A DNA stretch of 39,810 bases, from the NCBI GenBank assembly GCA_029976005.1, contig JARKOQ010000235.1, forward strand, positions 1-39,810, in the 5' to 3' direction. Shown here piece after piece: positions 1-7,381 of the stretch. Each line of letters opens with the position of its first letter. Positions within the stretch are counted from its first letter, which is position 1. The notes beneath the pieces are model-generated. The model was not told the DNA's origin and searched no databases. It was given only the letters and a program-made list of their open reading frames with translations. The stretch comes from Aggregatilineales bacterium. Lineage in GTDB: Bacteria; Chloroflexota; Anaerolineae; Aggregatilineales; Ch27. Made by a program: the position numbers and the translations under genes.

Positions 1-2
1 TC

Positions 3-113
3 GCCCTGCTGCGCGCCTGCGTTTGCCATATCCTTGCCGCCTTGCAGGGTTGTCGCATGGGCAAAAGCAAGACTGCCCCGCGCACCTTCCAACGCCTGGC
101 GGCCTTAACTTGA
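3..113 (+). CDS. Possible C-terminal tail of a gene cut by the left edge
   Basis: An open frame runs from the window edge to a TGA at 111-113 with no start inside the window. It encodes about 36 residues: a hydrophobic stretch, then a basic tail ending in LAALT. The stop lies inside the first copy of a dispersed repeat (about 101-145), as expected if the repeat sits just after a gene end. Nothing in it identifies a family. It may equally be non-coding, because two other frames are also open here. Confidence 0.22.
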   Translation, partial: ALLRACVCHILAALQGCRMGKSKTAPRTFQRLAALT

Positions 114-145
114 CGCATATTGGGCGGTTCGCGAACCGCCCCTAC
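101..145 (+). repeat. Palindromic repeat, GGTTCGCGAACC head
   Basis: A perfect 20-bp palindrome at 122-141 (core GGTTCGCGAACC between GGGC and GCCC) is preceded by GGCCTTAACTTGACGC and followed by CCTAC. Nearly the same leader (GGCCTTCTCTTGACGC) precedes a different palindrome at 7264-7285, so both belong to one repeat family. The same palindrome core recurs at 7151-7172 and 35362-35383. Confidence 0.75.
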
Positions 146-228
146 TCATCCCGCCGCGTCTTTCCGCCAGCCAACCCGGCCCGGATGCAGTACAATAGAA
201 GCGTCCGGCAGACACGAGGAACGGCACG

Positions 229-819
229 ATGGTCACAACCGACAGGCTGCTCAGCGCCGACGATCTGTGGGCCATCCAGGCAGACGAGCACGCGGCCGCG
301 GCCAGCGACCGGCGCTTCGAACTGGTGCGGGGGGAACTGATCGAAATGACGCCAGCCAGTGGATTGCATGGCATTGTCGCCGGCGAAATCGGCGCACTCC
401 TGAGAAACTACATCTACAAACACAAGCTGGGCTATTTCTTCGCCGCCGAGACCGGCTTCCTGCTGGCCCGCGACCCGGACGTGGTCCGCGCGCCGGACGC
501 GGCCTTCGTCGCCTGGGAGCGCGTGCCCGATCCGATCCCCGACCGCTTCTGGCCGGTCGCGCCCGATCTGGCCGTGGAGGTGGTTTCCCCCTCCGATCGC
601 GCCGCCGACGTCCAGAGCCGGGTCAACGACTTCCTGGCGGCGGGGAGCCGCCTGGTGTGGGTCATCTACCCGGACACGCTGATCGCGGCCGTGTACTATC
701 CCGGCGGCGAAGCGCGCATCCTGCCGCGCGAAGGCGTCCTGGACGGCAGCCCGGTGCTGCCCGGCCTGCGCATCCCGCTGGCCGACCTCGTGCCGCCGCA
801 GCGCCCGGCCCAACCCTGA
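229..819 (+). CDS. Uma2 family endonuclease-like protein (DUF820)
   Basis: A 196-residue protein of the Uma2/DUF820 family, which has a PD-(D/E)xK restriction-nuclease-like fold and is abundant in Chloroflexota and cyanobacteria. The cellular role of these proteins is not settled. Family landmarks are visible: an N-terminal segment ending in RRFELVRGELIEM, the strand PDAAFVAW, then PDLAVEVVSPSDRAADV with the conserved Glu and SPS turn, and the closing VWVIYPD strand. The length is normal for the family. The ATG at 229 follows ACGAGGAACGGCACG, a usable ribosome site, and a TACAAT box lies at 191-196. The stop is 16 bases before holB, so the two may be co-transcribed, but no functional link is implied. 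Confidence 0.85.
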   Translation: MVTTDRLLSADDLWAIQADEHAAAASDRRFELVRGELIEMTPASGLHGIVAGEIGALLRNYIYKHKLGYFFAAETGFLLARDPDVVRAPDAAFVAWERVPDPIPDRFWPVAPDLAVEVVSPSDRAADVQSRVNDFLAAGSRLVWVIYPDTLIAAVYYPGGEARILPREGVLDGSPVLPGLRIPLADLVPPQRPAQP

Positions 820-835
820 ACCCGAACCGACTCCT

Positions 836-1885
836 ATGCCCGACTCAATTCAAAATTCAACATTCAACACTCAAAATTCCGCTTCTCCCTGGGGAGTCGT
901 CGGCCACGAGTGGGCCATCACCCACCTCGAAAAGAGCCTCCAGCACGGCCGCGCCCGGCATGCCTACCTGTTCACCGGCCCGGCCGGGATCGGCAAGACC
1001 ACCCTGGCGCGGGCCTTCGCCGCCCGGCTCAACTGCCTGGCCGAGGACGAGTCCGCGCGCCCGTGCGGCAAGTGCCGGGCCTGCCAGAAGATCGCCGCCG
1101 GTAACCATCCCGACGTGGCCCTGGTCGAAGCCGACGAAGTCGGCGGCACGCTCAAGATCGAGCAGGTGCGCGACCTGATGCATACCCTGGCCATGCGCCC
1201 CTACGAGGGCCGCTACCGGGTGGGCATCCTGCGCCGCTTCCACGAGGCGCGCCCCCAGGCCGCCGACGCGCTGCTCAAGACCCTGGAGGAGCCGCCGCCC
1301 TACGTGGTGCTGCTGCTCACCGCCGAGAATACCAACCTGCTGCCCAAGACGATCCTCAGCCGCTGCCAGCCGGTTCACCTGCGCCCGATCCCGGTCGAGC
1401 AGGTGGAAGAGGCTCTGGCGGCGCGCTGGGGGGCCGAGCCGGAGGAGCAGGCCCCGCTGCTGGCCCATCTGTGCGGCGGGCGAATCGGGTGGGCCGTGCG
1501 CGCCCTGACCGACGACAGCGCCCTGGCCTTCCGTGACCTGGCCCTGGACGACCTGGAGCACATCCTGGGAGAGAGTCGCCTCCAGCGCTTCCAGCGGGCG
1601 GAGGCGCTGGCCTCCCCGCGCGGCAAGAGCGACCTGCGCGAAACCCTGATCCTGTGGCAGGCCTTCTGGCGGGACGTGATCCTGGTCGCCACCCACAGCC
1701 GCGTCCCCCCGGTCAACCGCGACCGGCGGCCGACCCTCAATCGGCTGGCGCGCGAGGTGCCACTGGAGGCGCTGGAGAGCGCCCTGCGCGCCACGCGCCG
1801 CACGTTGGATGACCTGGGCAAGAACGTCAACCCGCGCCTGGCCCTGGAGGTCATGCTGATCGACTACCCCGGCCTGCGGCGGTAG
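836..1885 (+). CDS. holB: DNA polymerase III subunit delta' (clamp-loader ATPase)
   Basis: This is the delta-prime subunit of the replicative clamp loader, which helps place the beta clamp on primed DNA. The 349-residue protein begins its AAA+ core at about residue 20 (VVGHEWAI). It has a Walker A at residues 48-55 (GPAGIGKT), a zinc-binding cysteine module around residues 63-83 (CGKCRACQ), the segment ADALLKTLEEPP typical of HolB/DnaX, and the sensor segment LLPKTILSRCQPVHLRP. An intact Walker A also occurs in many bacterial delta' proteins, and the lack of a long C-terminal extension separates it from DnaX. The only usable start is the ATG at 836. The first 15 or so codons are written in a TTCAAAATTC-type simple repeat (846-879), and no clear Shine-Dalgarno is present, so translation may depend on coupling to the upstream gene. 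Confidence 0.93.
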   Translation: MPDSIQNSTFNTQNSASPWGVVGHEWAITHLEKSLQHGRARHAYLFTGPAGIGKTTLARAFAARLNCLAEDESARPCGKCRACQKIAAGNHPDVALVEADEVGGTLKIEQVRDLMHTLAMRPYEGRYRVGILRRFHEARPQAADALLKTLEEPPPYVVLLLTAENTNLLPKTILSRCQPVHLRPIPVEQVEEALAARWGAEPEEQAPLLAHLCGGRIGWAVRALTDDSALAFRDLALDDLEHILGESRLQRFQRAEALASPRGKSDLRETLILWQAFWRDVILVATHSRVPPVNRDRRPTLNRLAREVPLEALESALRATRRTLDDLGKNVNPRLALEVMLIDYPGLRR

Positions 1886-1897
1886 TCTCCTTCACCG

Positions 1898-2722
1898 TCA
1901 GCGGCCATACACCGCGTAGACCCCGGTCACGTGATGCAGCGGGCGCGACGAGAAGTGCGTCGCGCCGTCAAAGACCTGGCTCGTCAGGGCCAGATCGGCG
2001 TAACCCCGGCTTGCCAGAGCTTGAGCGAAGTCGGCCAGCCGCGCCGGCGAACTGCCCGGATCGTCATTCTCCCCGGCCGATAAAAAAACGCGCGCCGCGA
2101 GGGTCGTGTGATCGGCGGCGTAGGCGCGCTCATAGACGCCCGCCGTGGCGAAGGTCGGGCTGCCCGCGATGATACGCTGGAAGGTCTCCGGGCTGTGGAA
2201 CAGCGCGTACAGCGCGAAATCCCCGCCGTAGCTGTGCCCGACGATCCCCCGGTCGGCCGGATTGGTGCGGTAGTCTCCGTCGATTAGCGGGATCAGCTCC
2301 TCAAGGAAGAAGCGCAGAAAGACATCGGGCGTGCTGTGATAGTCTCGCTCGCGCAGGGCACGGGCGCGCATCAGATCGCCGGGGTAGCCGACCCCGACCA
2401 CGATCAGCTCCGGCAGCTCCCCGCCGATGGCCGCCACCCGGACGACATCCGTCACCGTGCCGAAGGACAGATGGGGGTCCAGCACGTACAGCACCGGATA
2501 CGTCCGGCCGGTCGCCGTGAAGTAGCTCAGCGGCAGCGCGACCGAGAGGCGGTACGTGTCGCCGACGATCGCGGACTCGAGGCTGCGGTCTTCCGTATTG
2601 CCCAGGAGGATCGGCACGGGGGGAAAGGCCGGCGGCTCCTGCGCCTGGATCGCGGCGGGGACCATGCCCAGGATGAGAAGGCCACTCACAAAAAGCGCGC
2701 ATTTGATGGGACGGCCAAACAT
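1898..2722 (-). CDS. Secreted alpha/beta-hydrolase, esterase family
   Basis: A 274-residue predicted secreted esterase of the Fes/IroE-like alpha/beta-hydrolase group (COG2819). The N-terminus is a signal peptide (basic start, hydrophobic residues 8-24, AQA cleavage site near residue 28). The nucleophile elbow GHSYGG places the catalytic serine at about residue 164. Candidate acid and base are D in SAGENDDPG and H in DGATHFSS. The segment TYPVLYVLDPHLSF is typical of the family. A longer frame reaches 2812, but the ATG at 2722 is preceded by AGGAG at good spacing and begins a proper signal peptide, so I use it. It is convergent with holB and only 12 bases separate the stops. Its substrate cannot be inferred. 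Confidence 0.85.
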   Translation of the reverse strand: MFGRPIKCALFVSGLLILGMVPAAIQAQEPPAFPPVPILLGNTEDRSLESAIVGDTYRLSVALPLSYFTATGRTYPVLYVLDPHLSFGTVTDVVRVAAIGGELPELIVVGVGYPGDLMRARALRERDYHSTPDVFLRFFLEELIPLIDGDYRTNPADRGIVGHSYGGDFALYALFHSPETFQRIIAGSPTFATAGVYERAYAADHTTLAARVFLSAGENDDPGSSPARLADFAQALASRGYADLALTSQVFDGATHFSSRPLHHVTGVYAVYGR

Positions 2723-2820
2723 GGTTCTTTTCTCCTGGCATGAACTCTTTTTGACGACACCGATTCTTGCCTCATTTTGTCCGATAATGCAACCACGGCC
2801 GGATCGCACCAAAGAATCGA

Positions 2821-2858
2821 ATGAACACGGCTTTCCCTTTTTGAGAAGCCGTGTTCAT
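2821..2858. terminator. 13-bp perfect hairpin between two minus-strand genes
   Basis: ATGAACACGGCTT (2821-2833) pairs with AAGCCGTGTTCAT (2846-2858) across a 12-base loop. It lies after the stop of the minus-strand FG-GAP gene (2919) and before the esterase start (2722), so it could end or attenuate that transcript. No long T tract follows on the minus strand. The right arm runs on into CCGTTGAACCCGTG, a dispersed motif also present near 4931, 9631 and 19431, so it may also be repeat-derived. Confidence 0.5.
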
Positions 2859-2918
2859 CCGTTGAACCCGTGAAATCCGCGTTGAATTGGAGCGTCGCTC
2901 CACGCCCAGCCTGCGCCC

Positions 2919-4769
2919 TTACGCCGCCGGCTCCAGGTGCAGCGCGGCCAGCCGACCCCACGCTGAATCGGAGGCTGCATCGGCCAGCGCGCCATAGGCG
3001 GCCAGCGCCGCGTCCGGCTGGCCGTTCGCCTCCAGGATCACGGCCTGCCAGTAATCGAGCGCCTGCCGGACGGAATCCGCCGGGTTCGCCGCCCGGAGTT
3101 CGGCCGCGCCCGTCTCGAACACAGTCTGGGCGTCGGCGATCCGGCCGTCCGCCAGCAGGCCGCCGACCCGCGCGATCAGCCGGGCCGGATCGGTGGGTCT
3201 GGGTTCCACGGACGCGGACTCGGCTACGCGCGTGTAGCCCTCGGCCCCCTGCTGGAGGATCAGCGGTCGATCCAGCCCGGCCAGCCAGACCTGCCACCGC
3301 CCGGCCTGATCGGGGACGGCCTCGATTCGATCCACCGGGATGTTCAGCGCCGCGAGATGGTCTTGCAACGCGGCATCGGGGGTCAGCGGCGAGCGGGCCA
3401 GCAGCGCCGTCACCGCCAGGCCGGGATCGCAGCCCGCCAGGGCCGGGTCGGGCGGCGCGTTCTCGGACAGATACACCCCGCCGATCGCCACGCGGCCAAA
3501 CGGATAGCCCCCGCCGGCCGCCGCGTTGGCCTCGGCGATGAAATCATAGGCCGCCCGGCAAACGGCATACGGTTCCTGCTCCTCTGCGACCGCGTCCGCC
3601 ACCACCCTCAGAAAACCGGCCAGAATCCCATCCGAGGCCGGCCCGGAGGCCAGCACATCGGCGGCCGCGCCGGCCTGCCCCAGCAGGAGATCGATCAGGG
3701 CCAACCGGGCGCGGGCGTAATCCAGCAGGGCGGGATCGCGGTGCCCGGCCGCCAGGGCCGACTCGTATTCCGCCGCCGCGCCGGGCAAATCGCCGTTGAG
3801 CAAGGCGTTTTCCGCCCCGGTCTGGAAACACTCGAAAATCTCACCGTCGAACCCGCCCCCATGCTCGGTAGACCACGCGCCGTCGATCCATTTCAGCATG
3901 AGACCGCCGTAGGACGCGCAGTCCCAGGGAGAGGTATCGATCATATCCAATGAGACGTTGGGCCAGTCAAACGACCAGTGCAGCGTCACCCCAGGCTCCT
4001 CGCAGCCGCCCATCCAGGGCGCGACGTTCACCATCTGGCCGTCCTCCAGCGCCAGCAGGTAGAAGCGGCTGCACTGCCCATCCGGCCCACTCCACGTCTG
4101 CATGACCGCCCACTCGACCCGGCCATCCGCGTTGAGGTCGTCCAGACGCAGGGTCTCCAGGGTGCCGGTCGGCATGCTGCCGGTGGGCGCGCGGCCGGGG
4201 TATTCCCGCCCGGCCAGGACGGTATACGGCAGCGGCAGCGCACTCAGCGCATAACCGCCGGGCGACTCTGGATCGGCAACCGCCAGAAAACTCATCCGGA
4301 GATCGCCCTGCGCCACATGCAGGAGGCTTTCCGGCAGGCCATCGCCGCTGAAATCGGCCGCGATCGCCTCGACATGCAACGGCCCGACCTCGAACGCCGT
4401 ATCCTGACTCAGGTCCGCCGGATGGGCCGCCAGCCCGGCGCGCAGCAGGGCCAGTGTCCAGGGGGCCGGATCGGCGGGCAGCGGACGCTCCGGCGCGAAC
4501 AGAGCCGCGACCAGCGGGCTGAGGGTGTCGACGCCGAGCGTATCGAGCGTTTCGACTCCGTAACGCAGTTCAAAGACCTGGGCCGCGCTCAGGGGCAGCA
4601 GCGAGTCGCCCGCCGCATCCGCCTGGGCGAGGATGTCCGGCAGGGCCGCCGCGACCGTCTCTACCGCAGGCTGGGCCAGACCCGGCCCGTCCTGGGCCGC
4701 CACAATCCCCACTGTCCAGCCCAGCAGTCCGATCACCAGCAGTCCTACCCACCCGCGCCGTCGGTTCAT
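2919..4769 (-). CDS. Secreted FG-GAP/TPR-like protein of unknown function
   Basis: A 616-residue protein with an N-terminal hydrophobic signal or anchor (about residues 6-24, ending near VAAQDG). The middle holds two FG-GAP-like calcium-loop motifs, DFSGDGLPE and DLNADGRVEWA, as in integrin-type beta-propeller blades. The C-terminal half is Ala-rich helical and reads like tetratricopeptide repeats: NGDLPGAAAEYESALAAG, then DGRIADAQTVFETGAAEL and NGQPDAALAAYGALADAA. The start at 4769 is chosen because GGGAGC lies 8 bases upstream and the signal sequence starts there; the open frame itself extends to 4829. The design suggests an extracellular or envelope-attached scaffold. I do not recognise a named family and propose no activity. 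It is divergent from the hexosaminidase gene. Confidence 0.75.
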   Translation of the reverse strand: MNRRRGWVGLLVIGLLGWTVGIVAAQDGPGLAQPAVETVAAALPDILAQADAAGDSLLPLSAAQVFELRYGVETLDTLGVDTLSPLVAALFAPERPLPADPAPWTLALLRAGLAAHPADLSQDTAFEVGPLHVEAIAADFSGDGLPESLLHVAQGDLRMSFLAVADPESPGGYALSALPLPYTVLAGREYPGRAPTGSMPTGTLETLRLDDLNADGRVEWAVMQTWSGPDGQCSRFYLLALEDGQMVNVAPWMGGCEEPGVTLHWSFDWPNVSLDMIDTSPWDCASYGGLMLKWIDGAWSTEHGGGFDGEIFECFQTGAENALLNGDLPGAAAEYESALAAGHRDPALLDYARARLALIDLLLGQAGAAADVLASGPASDGILAGFLRVVADAVAEEQEPYAVCRAAYDFIAEANAAAGGGYPFGRVAIGGVYLSENAPPDPALAGCDPGLAVTALLARSPLTPDAALQDHLAALNIPVDRIEAVPDQAGRWQVWLAGLDRPLILQQGAEGYTRVAESASVEPRPTDPARLIARVGGLLADGRIADAQTVFETGAAELRAANPADSVRQALDYWQAVILEANGQPDAALAAYGALADAASDSAWGRLAALHLEPAA

Positions 4770-5083
4770 GATCGTCGCTCCCGGTTGTCCAACCGATCCA
4801 TTCGCCGCCAGCATAGCATCATTCCACACCCGGCGCCGGGCGGCCAGAGGGCGGTTGGCCTACGGGTTTCTGGCGCAGTACGCGCTTTTCAGACCGGAAC
4901 AGGACGTGGATTGATCGGAAAGACACGGCCGTCCGTTGAATCCGTGTTACCCGTGTTGAGTCGAGACGGCGCTCATGCTGCCAACAGGATTTGTCTTCAC
5001 TTTTGCCTCTGGCCTGGCTCAAATCGCGCTATACTACGTTCAACGTTCACCCTGACTCGCGCACACTCAGGACGAGGAACCTT
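4770..5083. other. Divergent intergenic region with small hairpins
   Basis: This space separates two divergent starts. It holds the hairpin CGGTTG-TC-CAACCG (4782-4795), a GC-rich palindrome near 4821-4836, the dispersed motif CCGTTGAATCCGTGTTACCCGTG (about 4931-4955), and a TATACT box at 5030-5035 facing the hexosaminidase gene with no convincing -35. On the other strand a TATGCT box near 4811-4816 could serve the FG-GAP gene. No gene was seen. Confidence 0.5.
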
Positions 5084-6961
5084 ATGAGCGACTGGCCTGT
5101 TCTGCTGCCTGCCCCCCAACGCCTGACCCGGCAGGAAGGGAGCTTCCGCCCGGCTCCCGGCCGCCTGATCTGGCTGATGGGGCCCCTGGATGATGACTTC
5201 CTGCGCGCCGGACGGGCTGTGCAGGAGGCGTTGGAAAAACTCGGCGACCGCTGGGAACTGACCGCGGCCTACCTGGAAGGCGCGCAGATCGGCGTCACCC
5301 TGCGGATCGATCCGGGCCAGGTCGCCCGGCCAGAGGGTTACGCCCTGACCATCCGCCCGGACCAGATCACCCTGGTCGGCCACGACGTCGCCGGAGCCTA
5401 CTACGGCGCGATGACCCTGCGCCAGCTTGTCCGCCAGGCGGAAGGCGGCAGCCTGCCCTGCCTGCGCATCGAGGACTGGCCGGATTTCGCGCACCGGGGC
5501 GTCATGCTGGACATCAGCCGCGACCGCGTCCCGCGCATCGACACCCTGACCGCCTTGATCGATCAACTGGCCGAGTGGAAGGTCAACCAGCTCCAGCTTT
5601 ACACCGAGCACACCTTCGCCTACCGTAACCACCGCACGGTGTGGGCGGACGCCTCCCCCCTGACCGGGGAGGAAATCCTGCTGCTGGACGCTTACTGCCG
5701 CAAGCGCTTCATTGAACTCGTCCCCAACCAGAACACGTTCGGCCACATGGCCCGCTGGCTCAAGCACGAGGCCTACCAACCCCTGGCCGAAGCCCCCAAC
5801 GGCTTCGCGTTTCCGTGGGGCGTCTGGTCGGACGAACCGTTCAGCCTGTGCCCGACCGATCCGGCCTCGCTGGCCCTGGTCGAGGAGCTGTTGGACGAGC
5901 TGCTGCCGCACTTCACCAGCCGCCAGGTCAACGTGGGCTGCGACGAAACGTGGGACGTCGGCCAGCCGGGGACGCGCAGCCAGGCCGCGTGTGACCAGAA
6001 AGGATCGGGCCAGATTTACCTGGACTTCCTTACCCAGATTTATCACCGCGTCCAGGCGCGCGGCCATACCATGCAGTTCTGGGGGGATATCATCCTCCGC
6101 CACCCGGACCTGATCCCGGCCCTGCCCAAGGACGCGATCGCGATGGAATGGGGCTACGAGGCCAACCACCCCTTCGACGCCGACTGCGCGGCCTTCGCCC
6201 GCGCGGGGGTGCCCTTCTACGTCTGCCCCGGCACCTCAAGCTGGAACAGCATCGCCGGGCGCACGGAGAACGCGCTGGGCAACCTGTGGAGCGCCGCCGA
6301 GAACGGCCTCAAGCACGGCGCGATCGGCTACCTGAACACCGACTGGGGCGACAACGGCCACTGGCAGCCGCTGCCGGTCTCCTTCCTGGGCTTCGCCTAC
6401 GGCGCGGCGGTGAGCTGGGCCGCGCGGGCCAACAAGGCGATCGACCTGCCGCGCGCCCTGGACCTGCACGTCTTCATGGACGAGGCCGGGGCGATGGGCC
6501 ACCTGGCCTACGACCTGGGGAACGCCTCCCAGGGGCAGGATCAGCTTCACAACAGCACGGCCCTGTTCCATCTCCTGCTGAGTCCCGACCGGTCGCTGGC
6601 CGACCTGCACCTGCACGGGCTGACCGTGGTCACGCTGTCGCGCGCCGAAGACGCGATCGACGCGGCGGTGGCCCGCCTGGGCGAGGCCAGAATGGCCCGC
6701 CTGGATGCCGACCTGGTCCGGGACGAGTTCCGGCTGGCGGCCAACCTGCTGCGCCACGCCTGCCGGCTGGGCATCGCCCGGCTGGAAGCGCCCGGCCAGG
6801 CCGTGAGCGCCATCCCGCCCCAACAGCGCGCCCTGCTGGCCGATGACCTGGACGAATTGATCGCCGAGTACAACCGGCTGTGGCAGGCCCGCAGCCGGCC
6901 CGGCGGCCTGGTCGACAGCGTGGGCCGGCTGGAGAAGCTGCGCAAGCTGTACGCCGGCTAG
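5084..6961 (+). CDS. Glycoside hydrolase family 20 beta-N-acetylhexosaminidase
   Basis: A 625-residue GH20-type enzyme, expected to release terminal N-acetylglucosamine or N-acetylgalactosamine by substrate-assisted catalysis. The N-terminal GH20b-like domain is visible (PEGYALTIRPDQITLVGHDVAGAYYGAMTLRQL). The TIM-barrel starts at DFAHRGVMLDISRDRVP. The catalytic Asp-Glu pair is in VGCDETWDVG at residues 287-288. A tail of about 150 helical residues follows the barrel. No signal peptide is seen, which suggests an intracellular enzyme, for example in recycling of cell wall or chitin fragments. The ATG at 5084 follows GAGGAACCTT; the longer frame from 4991 has no ribosome site. A GC-rich hairpin with TTTT follows at 6985-7008. 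Confidence 0.9.
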   Translation: MSDWPVLLPAPQRLTRQEGSFRPAPGRLIWLMGPLDDDFLRAGRAVQEALEKLGDRWELTAAYLEGAQIGVTLRIDPGQVARPEGYALTIRPDQITLVGHDVAGAYYGAMTLRQLVRQAEGGSLPCLRIEDWPDFAHRGVMLDISRDRVPRIDTLTALIDQLAEWKVNQLQLYTEHTFAYRNHRTVWADASPLTGEEILLLDAYCRKRFIELVPNQNTFGHMARWLKHEAYQPLAEAPNGFAFPWGVWSDEPFSLCPTDPASLALVEELLDELLPHFTSRQVNVGCDETWDVGQPGTRSQAACDQKGSGQIYLDFLTQIYHRVQARGHTMQFWGDIILRHPDLIPALPKDAIAMEWGYEANHPFDADCAAFARAGVPFYVCPGTSSWNSIAGRTENALGNLWSAAENGLKHGAIGYLNTDWGDNGHWQPLPVSFLGFAYGAAVSWAARANKAIDLPRALDLHVFMDEAGAMGHLAYDLGNASQGQDQLHNSTALFHLLLSPDRSLADLHLHGLTVVTLSRAEDAIDAAVARLGEARMARLDADLVRDEFRLAANLLRHACRLGIARLEAPGQAVSAIPPQQRALLADDLDELIAEYNRLWQARSRPGGLVDSVGRLEKLRKLYAG

Positions 6962-6984
6962 GGGGACTTCCGAGGGACCATCGA

Positions 6985-7008
6985 GGGCGGCCGCGCGGCC
7001 GCCCTTTT
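6985..7008 (+). terminator. Terminator after the GH20 gene
   Basis: A perfect 20-base palindrome (6985-7004, GGGCGGCCGC and its complement) is followed at once by TTTT. It lies 24 bases after the hexosaminidase stop. As a fully palindromic GC hairpin with a short U run it is a plausible intrinsic terminator. Confidence 0.7.
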
Positions 7009-7326
7009 GATTCGCGCGGGACTGGCGAGGGGCTTGTTTGCAGCATCGAACTGCGATGCCTCGCATCGCCGGGGTCCGGCGGCATGATGACAGTTGACAA
7101 ATCAATCCGGTAAAGCCGCAAACCGTTCCAGGGACGACCGGCGGTCGTCCGGGGCGGTTCGCGAACCGCCCCTACGGATGGCGTATCGATCCCGTTGCCG
7201 GATTATTTTCTTAAGGTTCATCAATCCGCGACACGGGCGGCGAGGCCTTCTCTTGACGCCTGTGGGACGACCGGCCGGTCGTCCCTACAACGGCGCGAAT
7301 CCGCCAGACCGGCCGGCCGGTCGCGA
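7009..7326. other. Gene-free space with palindromic repeats
   Basis: No gene was seen between the two terminators of this convergent pair. It contains a 22-bp palindrome with GGTTCGCGAACC core (7151-7172, followed by TAC), an imperfect GGGACGACCGGCGGTCGTCC hairpin near 7131-7150, and a longer repeat unit at 7224-7289. That unit ends in a perfect 22-bp palindrome (7264-7285, core GACCGGCCGGTC) and its body matches an inverted copy at 13275-13336. Confidence 0.7.
7224..7289 (+). repeat. Full-length palindrome-headed repeat, copy 1
   Basis: Body 7224-7247 (starts ATCCGCGACACGGGCGG) matches the reverse complement of 13313-13336 at 23 of 24 positions. A linker TTCTCTTGACGCCTGT leads to a 22-bp perfect palindrome at 7264-7285, followed by TAC. 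The two copies keep body and layout but have unrelated palindrome sequences. Confidence 0.75.
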
Positions 7327-7356
7327 CAAACAAAAACGGCGGCCCGCGCCGCCGTT
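7327..7356 (-). terminator. Terminator of the histidine kinase gene (minus strand)
   Basis: AACGGCGGC (7335-7343) pairs with GCCGCCGTT (7348-7356) over a 4-base loop. On the minus strand the stem is followed by TTTTTGTTTG, a good intrinsic-terminator tail, 26 bases past the kinase stop codon. Confidence 0.8.
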
Positions 7357-7381
7357 GTGCTTGCCTCTTGTCTCCTGCCGC

